64,000 bases of DNA. Source: Tepidibacter sp. (GTDB taxonomy: Bacteria > Bacillota > Clostridia > Peptostreptococcales > Peptostreptococcaceae). The stretch covers positions 1-64,000 of the forward strand of contig NZ_JAOASI010000013.1 in the NCBI RefSeq assembly GCF_025210165.1. The letters are read 5' to 3'. Within the stretch, counting starts at the first letter, position 1. Every line of letters starts with the position of its first letter. The notes below the pieces were generated by a model. The model searched no databases and had not been told where the DNA came from. It saw only the letters and a program-made list of their open reading frames with translations. This document shows, one piece after another, positions 45,923-54,330 of the stretch. The position numbers and the translations under genes were made by a program.

Positions 45923-45980
45923 AGAGTCCTTTTCAATAGATTCTCTAGTATCAAAAGGACTCTAAACAAAGAGTCCTTTT
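45923..45980 (-). terminator. Terminator with a third, competing arm
   Basis: The 11-base sequence AAAAGGACTCT or its complement occurs three times: complement at 45923-45933, direct at 45953-45963, complement at 45970-45980. The last two form a strong stem with a short loop and act as terminator for the pseudogene on the right. The first could instead pair with the middle copy, giving an alternative fold just upstream of the HEPN-like gene. Confidence 0.6.
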
Positions 45981-46044
45981 CTCTACTTAAAAATATCATC
46001 CAATACGATCAAAATTTTTATCTAGCGTTTATACAAATACAAGT

Positions 46045-46565
46045 TTATCCTTTTAAATAGTCATAATACACTGCCTCTTTTTCAATAACTTCAAAATCTA
46101 TGTCCTTAACTTCATAATCTACATACGACACATCATAATCATTGCATGGATAATCTATATAATTTTCATAATCATACTCATGATGAGTTATAGTATCTGT
46201 AATCTCTTCGTCTATCTCCTTTATAAGTTGTTCCTCAACATATCTTTCAGCATTTAATTCTAATTCTGTTATATACGAAAGCACATTATAGTATTTTGAG
46301 GTTACGGAGTAAAAATCCCTTAATGTTAAGAAATGAATACTTTTATTGCTATTATACCTTTTAAATTCCTCAATCAATTCTTTTCTAGGTCCAATTAATT
46401 TGTCATTCTCCATTTCCCACCAATCAGGTTTTTCATCATTTGTTATAAATAATATATCTCCGTTATTATTACTTGAATATCTTAGTATCTCTTTCCATAC
46501 AATATAATTCAAGTAATACATTTGCATCAATGTTTAATCTTTATGCAAAAGCAGTATAAAAATAC
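46045..46565 (-). pseudogene. Decayed PIN-type (PIN_8/DUF4935-like) nuclease gene
   Basis: The readable 161-codon frame (46045-46530) encodes only the second half of a PIN-like protein: YIVWKEILRYSS, then DILFITNDEKPDWWE and IGPRKELIEEF, which match the C-terminal half of PIN_8 proteins. The same bases at its 5' end, read one frame over, give IDANVLLELY, the classic PIN N-terminal strand with its metal-binding Asp. The two are therefore fused by a deletion and frameshift that removed the middle of the gene. A stop codon further upstream confirms decay. The acidic tail after residue 100 is of unknown meaning. No functional nuclease is expected. Confidence 0.65.
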
Positions 46566-46566
46566 T

Positions 46567-47266
46567 TTAAAATACACTCTTAATTTTCGTATACATTCCT
46601 ATCAAAGGTTCATAGCCTAATATAATGGTAATTATAGAACTAATCAATCCAATTAATGCTACTAGCATGGTAATTATTTTTACAAAGAAATTATCAGCAA
46701 GTCTATTATATGTATGATATTTTATTAGCCCAGACCAATAAATAAAAGATATAGGAAACACTACAAAAAATCTAATCCCCTCCCTCAACCATACTGTCGG
46801 ATTCTTAAGTTGAGAAATAATAACCTGCTCTTTATCTTCTAATGCTCCCATATAAGCAATAAGGCAATCATCTATCATTCTTATCATATAAGTTTTGATA
46901 AGTAAGACTCCCACCAAAGCCAACCATAGGTTGTGACAGAGAAAATTGTTTTCTTATTTCAGATAGCCCATTATAGACAATATGATAATTTTTATATGCT
47001 ATCTTAGAAAATGGTGGTTGAAATAAACTAGCTATCCCATAGCTTCCCATTATATTTTGCATTTTTGAAGATTTCAAGCTTAGCCATTCATAAACTTCTT
47101 CATTCATTTGTCCTTTAAATAGTCCATTTCCAAGTTCTCTATATTTGTTAATATAGTCAATTGTAAAGTCTTTGTTTATTGATATATTTCTGTATCTAAA
47201 TAGTATTTTTATAACACCAATAACACAAATACATACGATAATCAGTATTGTAATCCATCTTTCCAC
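46567..47266 (-). pseudogene. Frameshifted membrane protein gene
   Basis: Two overlapping frames belong together. The first (47266 to 46868) starts MERWITILIIVCICVIGVIKI, a membrane anchor followed by a cytoplasmic part. The second (down to 46567) continues with ALVGVLLIKTYMI, an 80-residue region and two more hydrophobic segments (about 45-65 and 80-105 of that frame). They overlap by 56 bases, the second has no ribosome site of its own, and shifting by one base near 46915-46925 joins them into about 230 residues. A one-base indel or sequencing error is the simplest reason; a programmed shift is possible but no clear slippery heptamer is seen. Family unknown. Confidence 0.6.
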
Positions 47267-47309
47267 ATTCTCACCCTATATTTAAATTTTTTATTATATA
47301 TCTTGAATT

Positions 47310-47996
47310 TTAAGAAATGTCGAATTCAAATTCTTCTACAGCAATTGGTCTACCTGTAAAATTTGTGTAATCAAAACTAAATGCATGATCAGAGTTTTTG
47401 TTACAAACCCCAATATATCTTTCATTATTTTTTAGTTTCATTACATTAACTCTTCCATTGCATATAGGACAGTCGGAATAAGCTTTTATTAAAAAAAACT
47501 TTCTTTCTTCATCTAATAAAAGTAAAAAATCACCTAAAAAAGTATTCACTCCCTTAAACCCTTGGTTTTTAAGAGTTCCCAGTATATATAATAATCCAAA
47601 TCCTAATAGCATAGACAATGGTATCACATATTGTATCCATGTATTACTTCTTAATAAGATTCCGCCTTTAAAGAAACTTACAATAGATACTATACTCCCA
47701 ATAAAACCTATTAGTCCTACAAAACCACTAAACATAGATGCTTTTTTAATATCTAGCGGTATTTTTTTAATCTTATCCATATTATATTTAATATGTTTTT
47801 GCTGATTATCTACATTATAATTTATACTGTCAATGTGATACCTATGGTTATCCCCATTTCCTCCAATATTTACACTATTGTGACCACTTTTGATAGATTG
47901 ACTTTTAGAACTATCTTTACCCAAGTTCACACCACAATTTGGACAAAATTTGTAAACTTCAGGAACTATTTTTTTTCCACAATTATGACAATACAC
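47310..47996 (-). CDS. Zinc-ribbon protein with two membrane segments
   Basis: This protein has 228 residues. A zinc ribbon opens it (CHNCGKK, then CPNCG at 18-21), followed by a polar Ser/Asn-rich linker (25-75). Two membrane segments lie at about 90-110 and 123-143. The C-terminal part holds CPICNGRVNV and GVCNKNSDH, a second possible metal site. Proteins with this layout often sit in accessory or defence regions. Its neighbour downstream is the frameshifted membrane protein gene, 43 bases away, and they may once have been co-transcribed. The structured element 48121-48332 lies just upstream. Function unknown. Confidence 0.75.
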   Translation of the reverse strand: MYCHNCGKKIVPEVYKFCPNCGVNLGKDSSKSQSIKSGHNSVNIGGNGDNHRYHIDSINYNVDNQQKHIKYNMDKIKKIPLDIKKASMFSGFVGLIGFIGSIVSIVSFFKGGILLRSNTWIQYVIPLSMLLGFGLLYILGTLKNQGFKGVNTFLGDFLLLLDEERKFFLIKAYSDCPICNGRVNVMKLKNNERYIGVCNKNSDHAFSFDYTNFTGRPIAVEEFEFDIS

Positions 47997-48120
47997 ATAG
48001 TTCTCCTCCTTTTTACCTTGATATCTATATTATAACTACAAATTATTCCAAACTACAAATAAATTTTACAAAAACAGGTACTCAAATGATATTCATTTTT
48101 GCTTTTTTTATATAACCAAA

Positions 48121-48332
48121 CTAAAAATGGCGCTCATTTTAATGTTAGCTGATTTTTTGTTAACATTTTACTATAAAACTTAGATTTAGACGTTTGAATA
48201 TACGTTAAGAAACTTCATTGTCTGACCGTAGGGAGTTGATGAAGTTTTAGTATATTCAATAAGTATAAGTCTTAGTTTTATTAAAATGTTGACTAATCAG
48301 CGGTATTAAAATGAGTGCCATTTTTCGCTTAA
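48121..48332 (+). repeat. Structured hairpin element 2 (long form)
   Basis: The outer arms AAAAATGGCGCTCATTTT (48123-48140) and AAAATGAGTGCCATTTTT (48308-48325) are complementary with one G-T wobble on the plus strand. Next come AATGTTAGCTGATT, TTTTTTGTTAA and TTGACT, AATCAGCGGTATT, the same blocks as in element 1, with an added inner stem. The inner part continues pairing nearly to the middle (TGAATATAC with GTATATTCA, AAACTTCAT with ATGAAGTTT) and ends in a loop with GACCGTAGGGAG. The whole is one long imperfect hairpin of about 200 bases. It lies between rnpB's terminator and the zinc-ribbon gene. Confidence 0.75.
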
Positions 48333-48334
48333 GC

Positions 48335-48368
48335 ACTAAAAAAGACCCAACCAAAGCTGAGTCTTTAT
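48335..48368 (-). terminator. Terminator of rnpB
   Basis: On the minus strand AAAGACTCAGC pairs with TTGGGTCTTT around an internal loop, followed by TTTTTAGTGC, five bases after the RNA's last paired base. Confidence 0.75.
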
Positions 48369-48372
48369 TTAA

Positions 48373-48713
48373 AATGAGCAAATCTATAAGCCGAGTTCTG
48401 TATTGAATAGTTATCTATCTAGGCTTATTGTTACCAATAAGCTCAAGCGACCTACCTACGGAACGGGAACGAGCAGCCCCCTTTTTAAGTTCCTACTTGG
48501 TCTTGCTCCAGGTGGGGTTTACATAGCCAACTAGTCACCTAGTTGCTGGTGAGCTCTTACCTCACCTTTCCATCCTTACCATAATAAATTATGGCGGTTT
48601 ATTTCTGTTGCACTGTCCTTAAAGTCACCTTCACTGGGTATTACCCAGCACCCTGCTCTACGGAGCTCGGACTTTCCTCGTGTTTACACACGCAACTATC
48701 CGACTTACTCATT
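48373..48713 (-). ncRNA. rnpB: RNase P RNA, class A
   Basis: This is the catalytic RNA that matures the 5' ends of tRNAs. Minus-strand landmarks of bacterial class A are all present: GAGGAAAGTCCGAGCTCC near the 5' end, AGGGTGCTGGGTAATACCCAG, AAGGACAGTGCAACAGAAA, GGTAAGGATGGAAAGGTGA, GAGCTCACCAGC, GTAGGTCGCTTGAGC, GCCTAGATAGAT and ACAGAACTCGGCTTATAGA at the 3' end. The P1 helix pairs AATGAGTAAG (5') with TTTGCTCATT (3'), which sets the ends given. A TTGACA-17-TATTAT promoter and a terminator flank it. Exact 5' end may include a few more bases. Confidence 0.97.
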
Positions 48714-48735
48714 ATTTAATTTTTCGACAAGTCAT

Positions 48736-48764
48736 ATAATATCATAATAAAATATTATTGTCAA
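48736..48764 (-). promoter_or_regulatory. Sigma-A promoter of rnpB
   Basis: On the minus strand TTGACA (48759-48764), a 17-base spacer and TATTAT (48736-48741), ending about 20 bases before the P1 helix. The -35 box touches the end of the eam gene. Confidence 0.7.
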
Positions 48765-48767
48765 AAA

Positions 48768-50024
48768 CTATTTTATTACTTCTTTTATATCTACAGAAGG
48801 ATGATTTTCATACTTAACAATTTCACCTTCCCAAGTTCTTATCATTACAAAATCTTTTCCTCTTGAAATTAAATATTGAGGAAGTATAGGAGTTTTACCT
48901 TTTCCTTTTGGAGCATTAACTATATAAGTTGGAACAGCTAATCCAGATGTATATCCTCTTAAATACTCCATGATTTCAATTCCATCATCTATAGAAGTAT
49001 TAAAATGTGTAGTTCCTTTAACATGCTTTGCATGGAATATATAATATGGTCTTACTCTACACTTTAACAATTCATGATTTAAGCATCTCATAACAAATTT
49101 ATCGTTATTTATACCATTTAATAATACAGCCTGATTTCCAAGAGGTACTCCTGAATTTGCAAGCTTTTCACATGCAGCTTTACTCTCTTGTGTAATTTCC
49201 ATAGGATGATTAAAATGTGTATTTATAAATATAGGATGGTACTTTTTAACCATATTACAAAATTCATCTGTGATTCTTTGAGGCATAGTAACTAATGTTC
49301 TGCTTCCAAGTCTTATATAATCAACATGAGGAATAGATCTTAAGCTACTTATTATCCACTCTAGATAATCATCATTTAACGTAAGAGGATCTCCTCCTGT
49401 TATTAATACATCTCTTATTTCTTCATTTTTTCTTATATAATCTATTGATTCTTGTATAACTTTTTTAGACTTAGCTTCGTCACATTGACCTATATTTCTT
49501 CTTCTTTGACAGTGTCTACAATACATAGCACATTCATTAGTTACATTTATTATAAGTCTATCAGGATATCTTCTAGTTATACTTCCAGCAGGATTTGTAA
49601 ATTCTTCTCCCATAGGATCTAAATCATCTACATTATCTTGAATTTCTATAAATTCAGGTATAGACATAAGTTTTACAGGATCGAATTTATCCTTAGGATC
49701 TATTAAGCTTAAATAATATGGAGATACAGCCCATCTAAATTGCTTTCCAACCTCTTGTATTTTATTTATTTCTTCATCTGTTAAATCTAATATTTTAGAT
49801 AAAGTATCTACATCCCCGATTCTATTAGATAATTGCCATTTATAGTTATTCCAATCTTCCTCAGTTCCTCCAAGAACAGATCGAATTTTATTCTTTCTCT
49901 CAATTAGCTTTTCTTCATTTTCTAATCCTTTAGATATACTTTTTTTAGCTTCTAAATAATCCTCTATTCTACCTTTTAACTCTTCAGCTCTTTTTAATGA
50001 AATCTCTCTTTTATTATTTTCCAT
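48768..50024 (-). CDS. eam: Glutamate 2,3-aminomutase (radical SAM, PLP-dependent)
   Basis: This protein has 418 residues. The radical-SAM cluster motif C165-x3-C169-x2-C172 (CAMYCRHC) and the PLP lysine (K377, in APKGKGKTP) place it in the lysine 2,3-aminomutase family. Two positions decide substrate: the aspartates that hold the side-chain amine in lysine enzymes are replaced by K333 (FHAKHVKG) and N370 (YIVNAPKG), as in the glutamate 2,3-aminomutase described in Clostridioides difficile. The C-terminal zinc-binding cysteine motif of lysine enzymes is absent. It would make beta-glutamate, an osmolyte. The adjacent cation antiporter gene would fit an osmotic or ionic stress setting, though they are separated by 404 bases. 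Confidence 0.9.
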   Translation of the reverse strand: MENNKREISLKRAEELKGRIEDYLEAKKSISKGLENEEKLIERKNKIRSVLGGTEEDWNNYKWQLSNRIGDVDTLSKILDLTDEEINKIQEVGKQFRWAVSPYYLSLIDPKDKFDPVKLMSIPEFIEIQDNVDDLDPMGEEFTNPAGSITRRYPDRLIINVTNECAMYCRHCQRRRNIGQCDEAKSKKVIQESIDYIRKNEEIRDVLITGGDPLTLNDDYLEWIISSLRSIPHVDYIRLGSRTLVTMPQRITDEFCNMVKKYHPIFINTHFNHPMEITQESKAACEKLANSGVPLGNQAVLLNGINNDKFVMRCLNHELLKCRVRPYYIFHAKHVKGTTHFNTSIDDGIEIMEYLRGYTSGLAVPTYIVNAPKGKGKTPILPQYLISRGKDFVMIRTWEGEIVKYENHPSVDIKEVIK

Positions 50025-50410
50025 TTAAAACCTCCTTGTATTACTTTGTTTATTTTTAAATATTAAAAATGACAATATTGTAACATTTTTACATAGAAGC
50101 AGAAGTTGTTTCTATTCTGATGATTTTTAGTTTAAATAATTTATTTATAAATATATTATTAATATTCCAAATTTAAAGTGCTATATATACGTGTAAATAC
50201 TGCCACATAGACTATACATCTCAGTTATGTATATTTATTTTGATTAATTGAATTTAGATACTATATCTAGACAAGAATTTCATAAAGATTTGTAAATTCT
50301 AATTACGAAATGTTTAGAGTTAAAATCCCTCTATTTATTATATCACTATAAATTTTAAAAGTAAATATATTAATTATTTACAAAACAAAATGTTATAGTT
50401 CCTATAGAAG
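50025..50410. other. Long AT-rich leader/intergenic region upstream of eam
   Basis: This region holds the eam ribosome site (AAGGAGG) and, at its right end, the terminator of the antiporter gene. In between I see no open frame with a ribosome site, no repeat shared with the rest of the window and no riboswitch core that I recognise. Confidence 0.4.
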
Positions 50411-50449
50411 AAAGAAAACAATTATTTATTATAAATAACTGTTTTCTTT
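50411..50449 (-). terminator. Terminator of the antiporter gene
   Basis: AAAGAAAACA and TTATTTAT pair with ATAAATAA and TGTTTTCTTT over about 17 bases; the stop codon is inside the stem. T runs follow on the minus strand. Confidence 0.8.
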
Positions 50450-52303
50450 AATACTTCCAAGCATATTTTTTGCCTTTTTTACATTATGACTTTCTCCAAC
50501 AACCATTATAAGGTCTCCTGGCTGAAGTATATTATATCCGTGTGGTATTATTTTTTCAGATCCCCTCATTATAGATAAAATCAAGCAATCCCCTGGCAAA
50601 ACTACCTTGTTTAATGGTTTTAAGAAATATTCTTGATTCTGAAGATATACTTCTTCTATCATAAAGTCATCTTCCTCAAATAATAAGGAGAATGCCTTTG
50701 GATGTATTATAAAATGTTCAGCCATAAAAGCAGTTGCAAATTCTGGCGATACACTCATAGCTCCATATAAAGACTCTCCTTTAGGTGTTGATTGACTATT
50801 AGTTAAAAGTATTATATGTTCTATTCCAAATTTCACCTTACATATTTCACATATCTTAGTATTGATATCTTCTATACTCTTTGCAACAACAACAGTATCA
50901 GCATCTCTCATTCCTATTTCCTCAAGCCACTTAATATCGGTTGCATCTCCCAAATATACCTTTTCTCCAGTAACACTTATTTTATCAAACTGAGATTTAT
51001 TATATGTTATAAAGGTTAAATTCATATCAAATTTCTTAAGTCTTCTAGCAAGTAACATACTTTTATCATTAATACCTATTATAAATATATTTTTTTTGTT
51101 TTTTATATCTACTTTAGGCATCATTTGATTAAATACAAGGGGAGAGAATGTGCATGTTATTATAGCAACTAAGATAATCGCTCCGTTAGTCTCCTCTTTT
51201 ATAAGTCCAAGCTTTAACCCAATAGCACTTGCAGCTATAATTAGGCTTAATCTTGATGATAATAAAAATCCAGCTGCCATACTCTTTTTCATAGAAAAAT
51301 TAAACTTCAACAGTAAAGATGGTATTATTTTCACTGCATAAACAGCTACTAATAAAGCTGGTACAAGGTACATTGCCTTTGAATTATTAATAACTGACTT
51401 AATATCAAAATTAACTCCTACCATTATAAAAAATATAGGTACAAAAAATCCATATCCTATAGCATCAAGCTTAACATATAAATCTGATTTATCCTTTTCA
51501 TCTAGTAGTGCAACTATAAGTCCTGCTAAAAATGTACCTAAAATAATTTCTGTACCAAGGCTTTGAGCTAGAGCTATAAATATAAGTATTAAAGCAAATG
51601 CTCCTCTAACCTTTATTTGAGATGTAGTATTAGCTAATTCTTTTACTATCTTGTTATCTACTACAAATTTAAGACCCATTCTATAAAAAACAAAGAATGC
51701 AACAAATAACAATAATATTAACAAAACCTCATAAGTTGCCTTTGATGTATAGAACGTTACAAAGAATGTTATTAGAACCATAGTTACAAAGTCAGATATT
51801 AAAGCAGTAAGAAGTATTGTTTGACCATATTCTGAATTTATTATATTTTTTTCTTTTAATATAGGTACTACTATACCCAAAGACGTAGTACTAAGTATTA
51901 AGCTCATAAGAGCTACATTAGATACAAGTCCAAATATTTTAAACATATAAGCTATACCAAATGATAAAATCAAGGTTATAAAAAATAGAATCATAGATAC
52001 TAATAACGGTTTTTTATACCATTTAGACTCTGAGCTTTTATTAGTAGGCTTCATTAAATTGAAATCAATCTCAAGACCTGATAAAAACATTAAAAATGCA
52101 AATCCAAATGTATATAAGAACTCGAGCTGTGAACTTTCTTGAATTAGGTTAAAGCCACTCTTACCTATAATCATTCCAGATACTATTTCTCCAACCACTA
52201 TAGGTATTGGTATAAATTTAATTTTTGTTATCAATATAGGTACAAATGTAGCAAGTAAAATTATTATCAACAAAGATATATATGAAATAGATGAATGCTC
52301 CAT
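50429..52303 (-). CDS. CPA2 family cation:proton antiporter with TrkA domains
   Basis: This protein has 624 residues. About 12 hydrophobic segments (1-390) form the Na+/H+ exchanger-type transporter domain, with motifs such as VGEIVSGMIIGKSG, GLEIDFNLM and GTFLAGLIVALLDEKD. The C-terminal half is cytosolic: a nucleotide-binding TrkA-N domain (NIFIIGINDKSMLLARRL, then GDATDIKWLEE) and a TrkA-C domain (VVLPGDCLILSI...LQPGDLIMVVG). Members such as KefB/GerN-like proteins exchange K+ or Na+ for protons under control of nucleotides or thiols. The specific ion is not readable. A copy of repeat R lies about 145 bases upstream. Confidence 0.92.
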   Translation of the reverse strand: MEHSSISYISLLIIILLATFVPILITKIKFIPIPIVVGEIVSGMIIGKSGFNLIQESSQLEFLYTFGFAFLMFLSGLEIDFNLMKPTNKSSESKWYKKPLLVSMILFFITLILSFGIAYMFKIFGLVSNVALMSLILSTTSLGIVVPILKEKNIINSEYGQTILLTALISDFVTMVLITFFVTFYTSKATYEVLLILLLFVAFFVFYRMGLKFVVDNKIVKELANTTSQIKVRGAFALILIFIALAQSLGTEIILGTFLAGLIVALLDEKDKSDLYVKLDAIGYGFFVPIFFIMVGVNFDIKSVINNSKAMYLVPALLVAVYAVKIIPSLLLKFNFSMKKSMAAGFLLSSRLSLIIAASAIGLKLGLIKEETNGAIILVAIITCTFSPLVFNQMMPKVDIKNKKNIFIIGINDKSMLLARRLKKFDMNLTFITYNKSQFDKISVTGEKVYLGDATDIKWLEEIGMRDADTVVVAKSIEDINTKICEICKVKFGIEHIILLTNSQSTPKGESLYGAMSVSPEFATAFMAEHFIIHPKAFSLLFEEDDFMIEEVYLQNQEYFLKPLNKVVLPGDCLILSIMRGSEKIIPHGYNILQPGDLIMVVGESHNVKKAKNMLGSIKENSYL

Positions 52304-52447
52304 ATAAATCCCCCCCTCTCTTAATTAATATTATTTTTTAAAGCAATATCTATACCAATTAAGTTTATTAGAATCTATTTTTTCGTTCTTTTGCCATTTA
52401 TTCTCATATTTAATACCCTTTATTTATTAATATTAAACATTTATAAT

Positions 52448-52584
52448 AAAAAAATTCGTCTACTCGCTAACTCGGTTACTCATATTGCCAACGATCCTTA
52501 CAGGCTCCGTTGCTCAAAAATAATCTCAAGTGTAGCTTTTTCAATCAGTTATCTACAAAACAAAAATGCTATAGTTTCCTATTG
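52448..52584 (-). repeat. Dispersed repeat R, copy 2
   Basis: Same orientation as copy 1, matched over about 135 bases with scattered substitutions. Several fall in short hairpin stems. It lies in the region upstream of the antiporter gene, and a second block shared with copy 3 (TTTCCTATTCGTTATAAAA) follows at 52660-52678. Confidence 0.75.
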
Positions 52585-52654
52585 AAAATTTTTTAATGTA
52601 GACTTTTTTGAAATTCGTAACGTAAATTATACTTATCCACAATTTAAATATGAA

Positions 52655-52678
52655 TATAATTTCCTATTCGTTATAAAA
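52655..52678. repeat. Distal block of repeat R
   Basis: A 24-base sequence (TATAATTTCCTATTCGTTAT plus AAAA) is identical to that joined to the end of copy 3 at 57996-58019. The 70 bases between this block and the main part of copy 2 are missing in copy 3, suggesting copy 3 is an internally deleted form. Confidence 0.6.
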
Positions 52679-52709
52679 AAGGTATGATTGAATTCAATCA
52701 TACCTTTTT
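52676..52709 (-). terminator. Terminator of cstA
   Basis: A perfect 34-base palindrome with half-site AAAAAGGTATGATTGAA, about 85 bases past the cstA stop, ends in T runs on both strands. Confidence 0.75.
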
Positions 52710-52792
52710 GCATCATATTGATACAATTATCATCTCGATAGCTTTTTCTTTATGTATTAAAACAATACACATGTTTCATTTTAATACATTTA

Positions 52793-54202
52793 TTAAGCAA
52801 CTATTTTATCTTTATTCTTATTCTTCTTAGCGATAAATAATCCAAATATTATAACCCCCAATATTATTCCTATAGGATTTGCAATACTTGCAGGTTGCTT
52901 TAATCCTTCTGGTGCTTGTATTATATATGCTGTTGTTACAAAAGTCATAAATGTAGCTGGTATACTTGCAATCCAGTGATTTTTATCTTCTTTAGCTAAG
53001 TAAGCAGCCCCTGCCCATAACATCATCATAGCTAAAGTTTGATTAGCCCAAGAGAAGTATCTCCAGATTTTATTGAAGTCCATAAATGTAAGTGCTATAC
53101 CTACAGCAAATAACGGTAATGCTATTGAAAATCTCTTAACTAAACTATCTTGCTTATATTTCATTGAATCAGCTATAGTAAGCCTTGCACTTCTAAACGC
53201 AGTATCTCCCGATGTTATAGGACATGCAACAACTCCTAATAGTGCCAGTAATCCTCCAAATTTTCCAAGTAAAGAAGTTGATATCTCATTAACTGCAACT
53301 GCCGGTCCTCCATTAGCAAGCACAGCTGCAAGTCCTTGAGTTCCTCCGAAGAAAGTCATAGCAGCAGCTGCCCATATTAAAGCTATTATTCCTTCTGCTA
53401 TCATTGATCCATAGAAGATTCTTCTAGCTTCGCTTTGTTTTCTAACACATCTAGCCATAAGAGGAGATTGTGTAGCATGGAATCCTGAAATAGCACCGCA
53501 TGCTATAGTTATAAATAAAAATGGGAATATAGAAGTTCCCTTAGGGTGTAAATTTGCAACAGTTATTTCTGGTATATTATATCCTTTTACAACTAACCCT
53601 CCAGCTATACCTACAGCCATCGTAAGAAGAGATGCTCCAAATATTGGATATATTTTTCCTATTAATTTATCAACCGGAAGTACAGTTGCTAATATATAAT
53701 ATGCTATTATTGCTATAACCCAAAATCCTTTGTCAAATGAAGTTAGATTAGCTAAAAGTCCAGCTGGTCCTGTAACAAATACTACTCCAACTAATATTAA
53801 TAGTACTACTGTAAATACTCTCATTATTTGCTTAATAGTTTCCCCTAAGTAGATACCTACTATTTCTGATGCACTAGTACCCTTGTGCTTCATAGATAAA
53901 TATCCTGATAAGAAATCATGTGTTGCTCCTGCGAATATACATCCAAATACAATCCATAAAAATGCTACTGGTCCCCATAATGCTCCTGCTACTGCTCCAA
54001 ATATAGGTCCAAGTCCTGCAATATTTAGAAACTGAATAAGAAAGATTCTAGGCCAACTCATAGGTATGTAATCCACACCATCTTCCATTTCAATAGCTGG
54101 TGTAGCTTGTGAATCATCAATTCCAAGTATATTTTCTACAAGTTTACCATATACAAAATATCCTAAAATCAAAAGCATGATTGCTGAAAAAAACGTTTTC
54201 AT
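52793..54202 (-). CDS. cstA: CstA family peptide/pyruvate transporter
   Basis: This integral membrane protein has 469 residues with about 13 hydrophobic segments. The family motifs DYIPMSWPRIFLIQFLNIAG (53-72 region), AGATHDFLSGYLSMKHKGTSAS and SGFHATQSPLMARCV are intact. The length matches the short CstA form of Firmicutes rather than the 700-residue Escherichia proteins. CstA relatives carry peptides or, as with BtsT, pyruvate. The adjacent LytS/LytTR pair (54310-56698) is the arrangement of pyruvate- or peptide-responsive transporter control, so the pair probably regulates this gene. An inverted repeat lies in its promoter region. Confidence 0.93.
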   Translation of the reverse strand: MKTFFSAIMLLILGYFVYGKLVENILGIDDSQATPAIEMEDGVDYIPMSWPRIFLIQFLNIAGLGPIFGAVAGALWGPVAFLWIVFGCIFAGATHDFLSGYLSMKHKGTSASEIVGIYLGETIKQIMRVFTVVLLILVGVVFVTGPAGLLANLTSFDKGFWVIAIIAYYILATVLPVDKLIGKIYPIFGASLLTMAVGIAGGLVVKGYNIPEITVANLHPKGTSIFPFLFITIACGAISGFHATQSPLMARCVRKQSEARRIFYGSMIAEGIIALIWAAAAMTFFGGTQGLAAVLANGGPAVAVNEISTSLLGKFGGLLALLGVVACPITSGDTAFRSARLTIADSMKYKQDSLVKRFSIALPLFAVGIALTFMDFNKIWRYFSWANQTLAMMMLWAGAAYLAKEDKNHWIASIPATFMTFVTTAYIIQAPEGLKQPASIANPIGIILGVIIFGLFIAKKNKNKDKIVA

Positions 54203-54231
54203 GATATCCCCTCCTTGAAATTTAATTAATA

Positions 54232-54261
54232 TTAACTAAATTATAATAAATAATTAGTTAA
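54232..54261. promoter_or_regulatory. Candidate operator upstream of cstA
   Basis: TTAACTAA (54232-54239) and TTAGTTAA (54254-54261) form an inverted repeat 14 bases apart, about 30-60 bases ahead of the cstA start. LytTR proteins often bind paired sites at such positions, but these do not obviously match a known LytTR consensus. Confidence 0.3.
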
Positions 54262-54292
54262 AATTTTTATAATGAACACGAAATGCAAAAAA

Positions 54293-54330
54293 AAGCACAT
54301 AAAGTGCATTTATATGCCCATTATGTGCTT
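54293..54330 (-). terminator. Terminator of the LytS/LytTR operon
   Basis: AAGCACATAA pairs with TTATGTGCTT; the last codons of the regulator gene lie in the loop and stem, and TTTTTTTGC follows on the minus strand. Confidence 0.75.

Noticed and set aside
46868-46923. Programmed frameshift in the split membrane protein
   Set aside because: No convincing slippery heptamer or downstream stimulatory hairpin is seen; an indel is the simpler reason.
50025-50410. Lysine riboswitch upstream of the aminomutase
   Set aside because: None of the conserved lysine-riboswitch blocks is visible in this AT-rich stretch.
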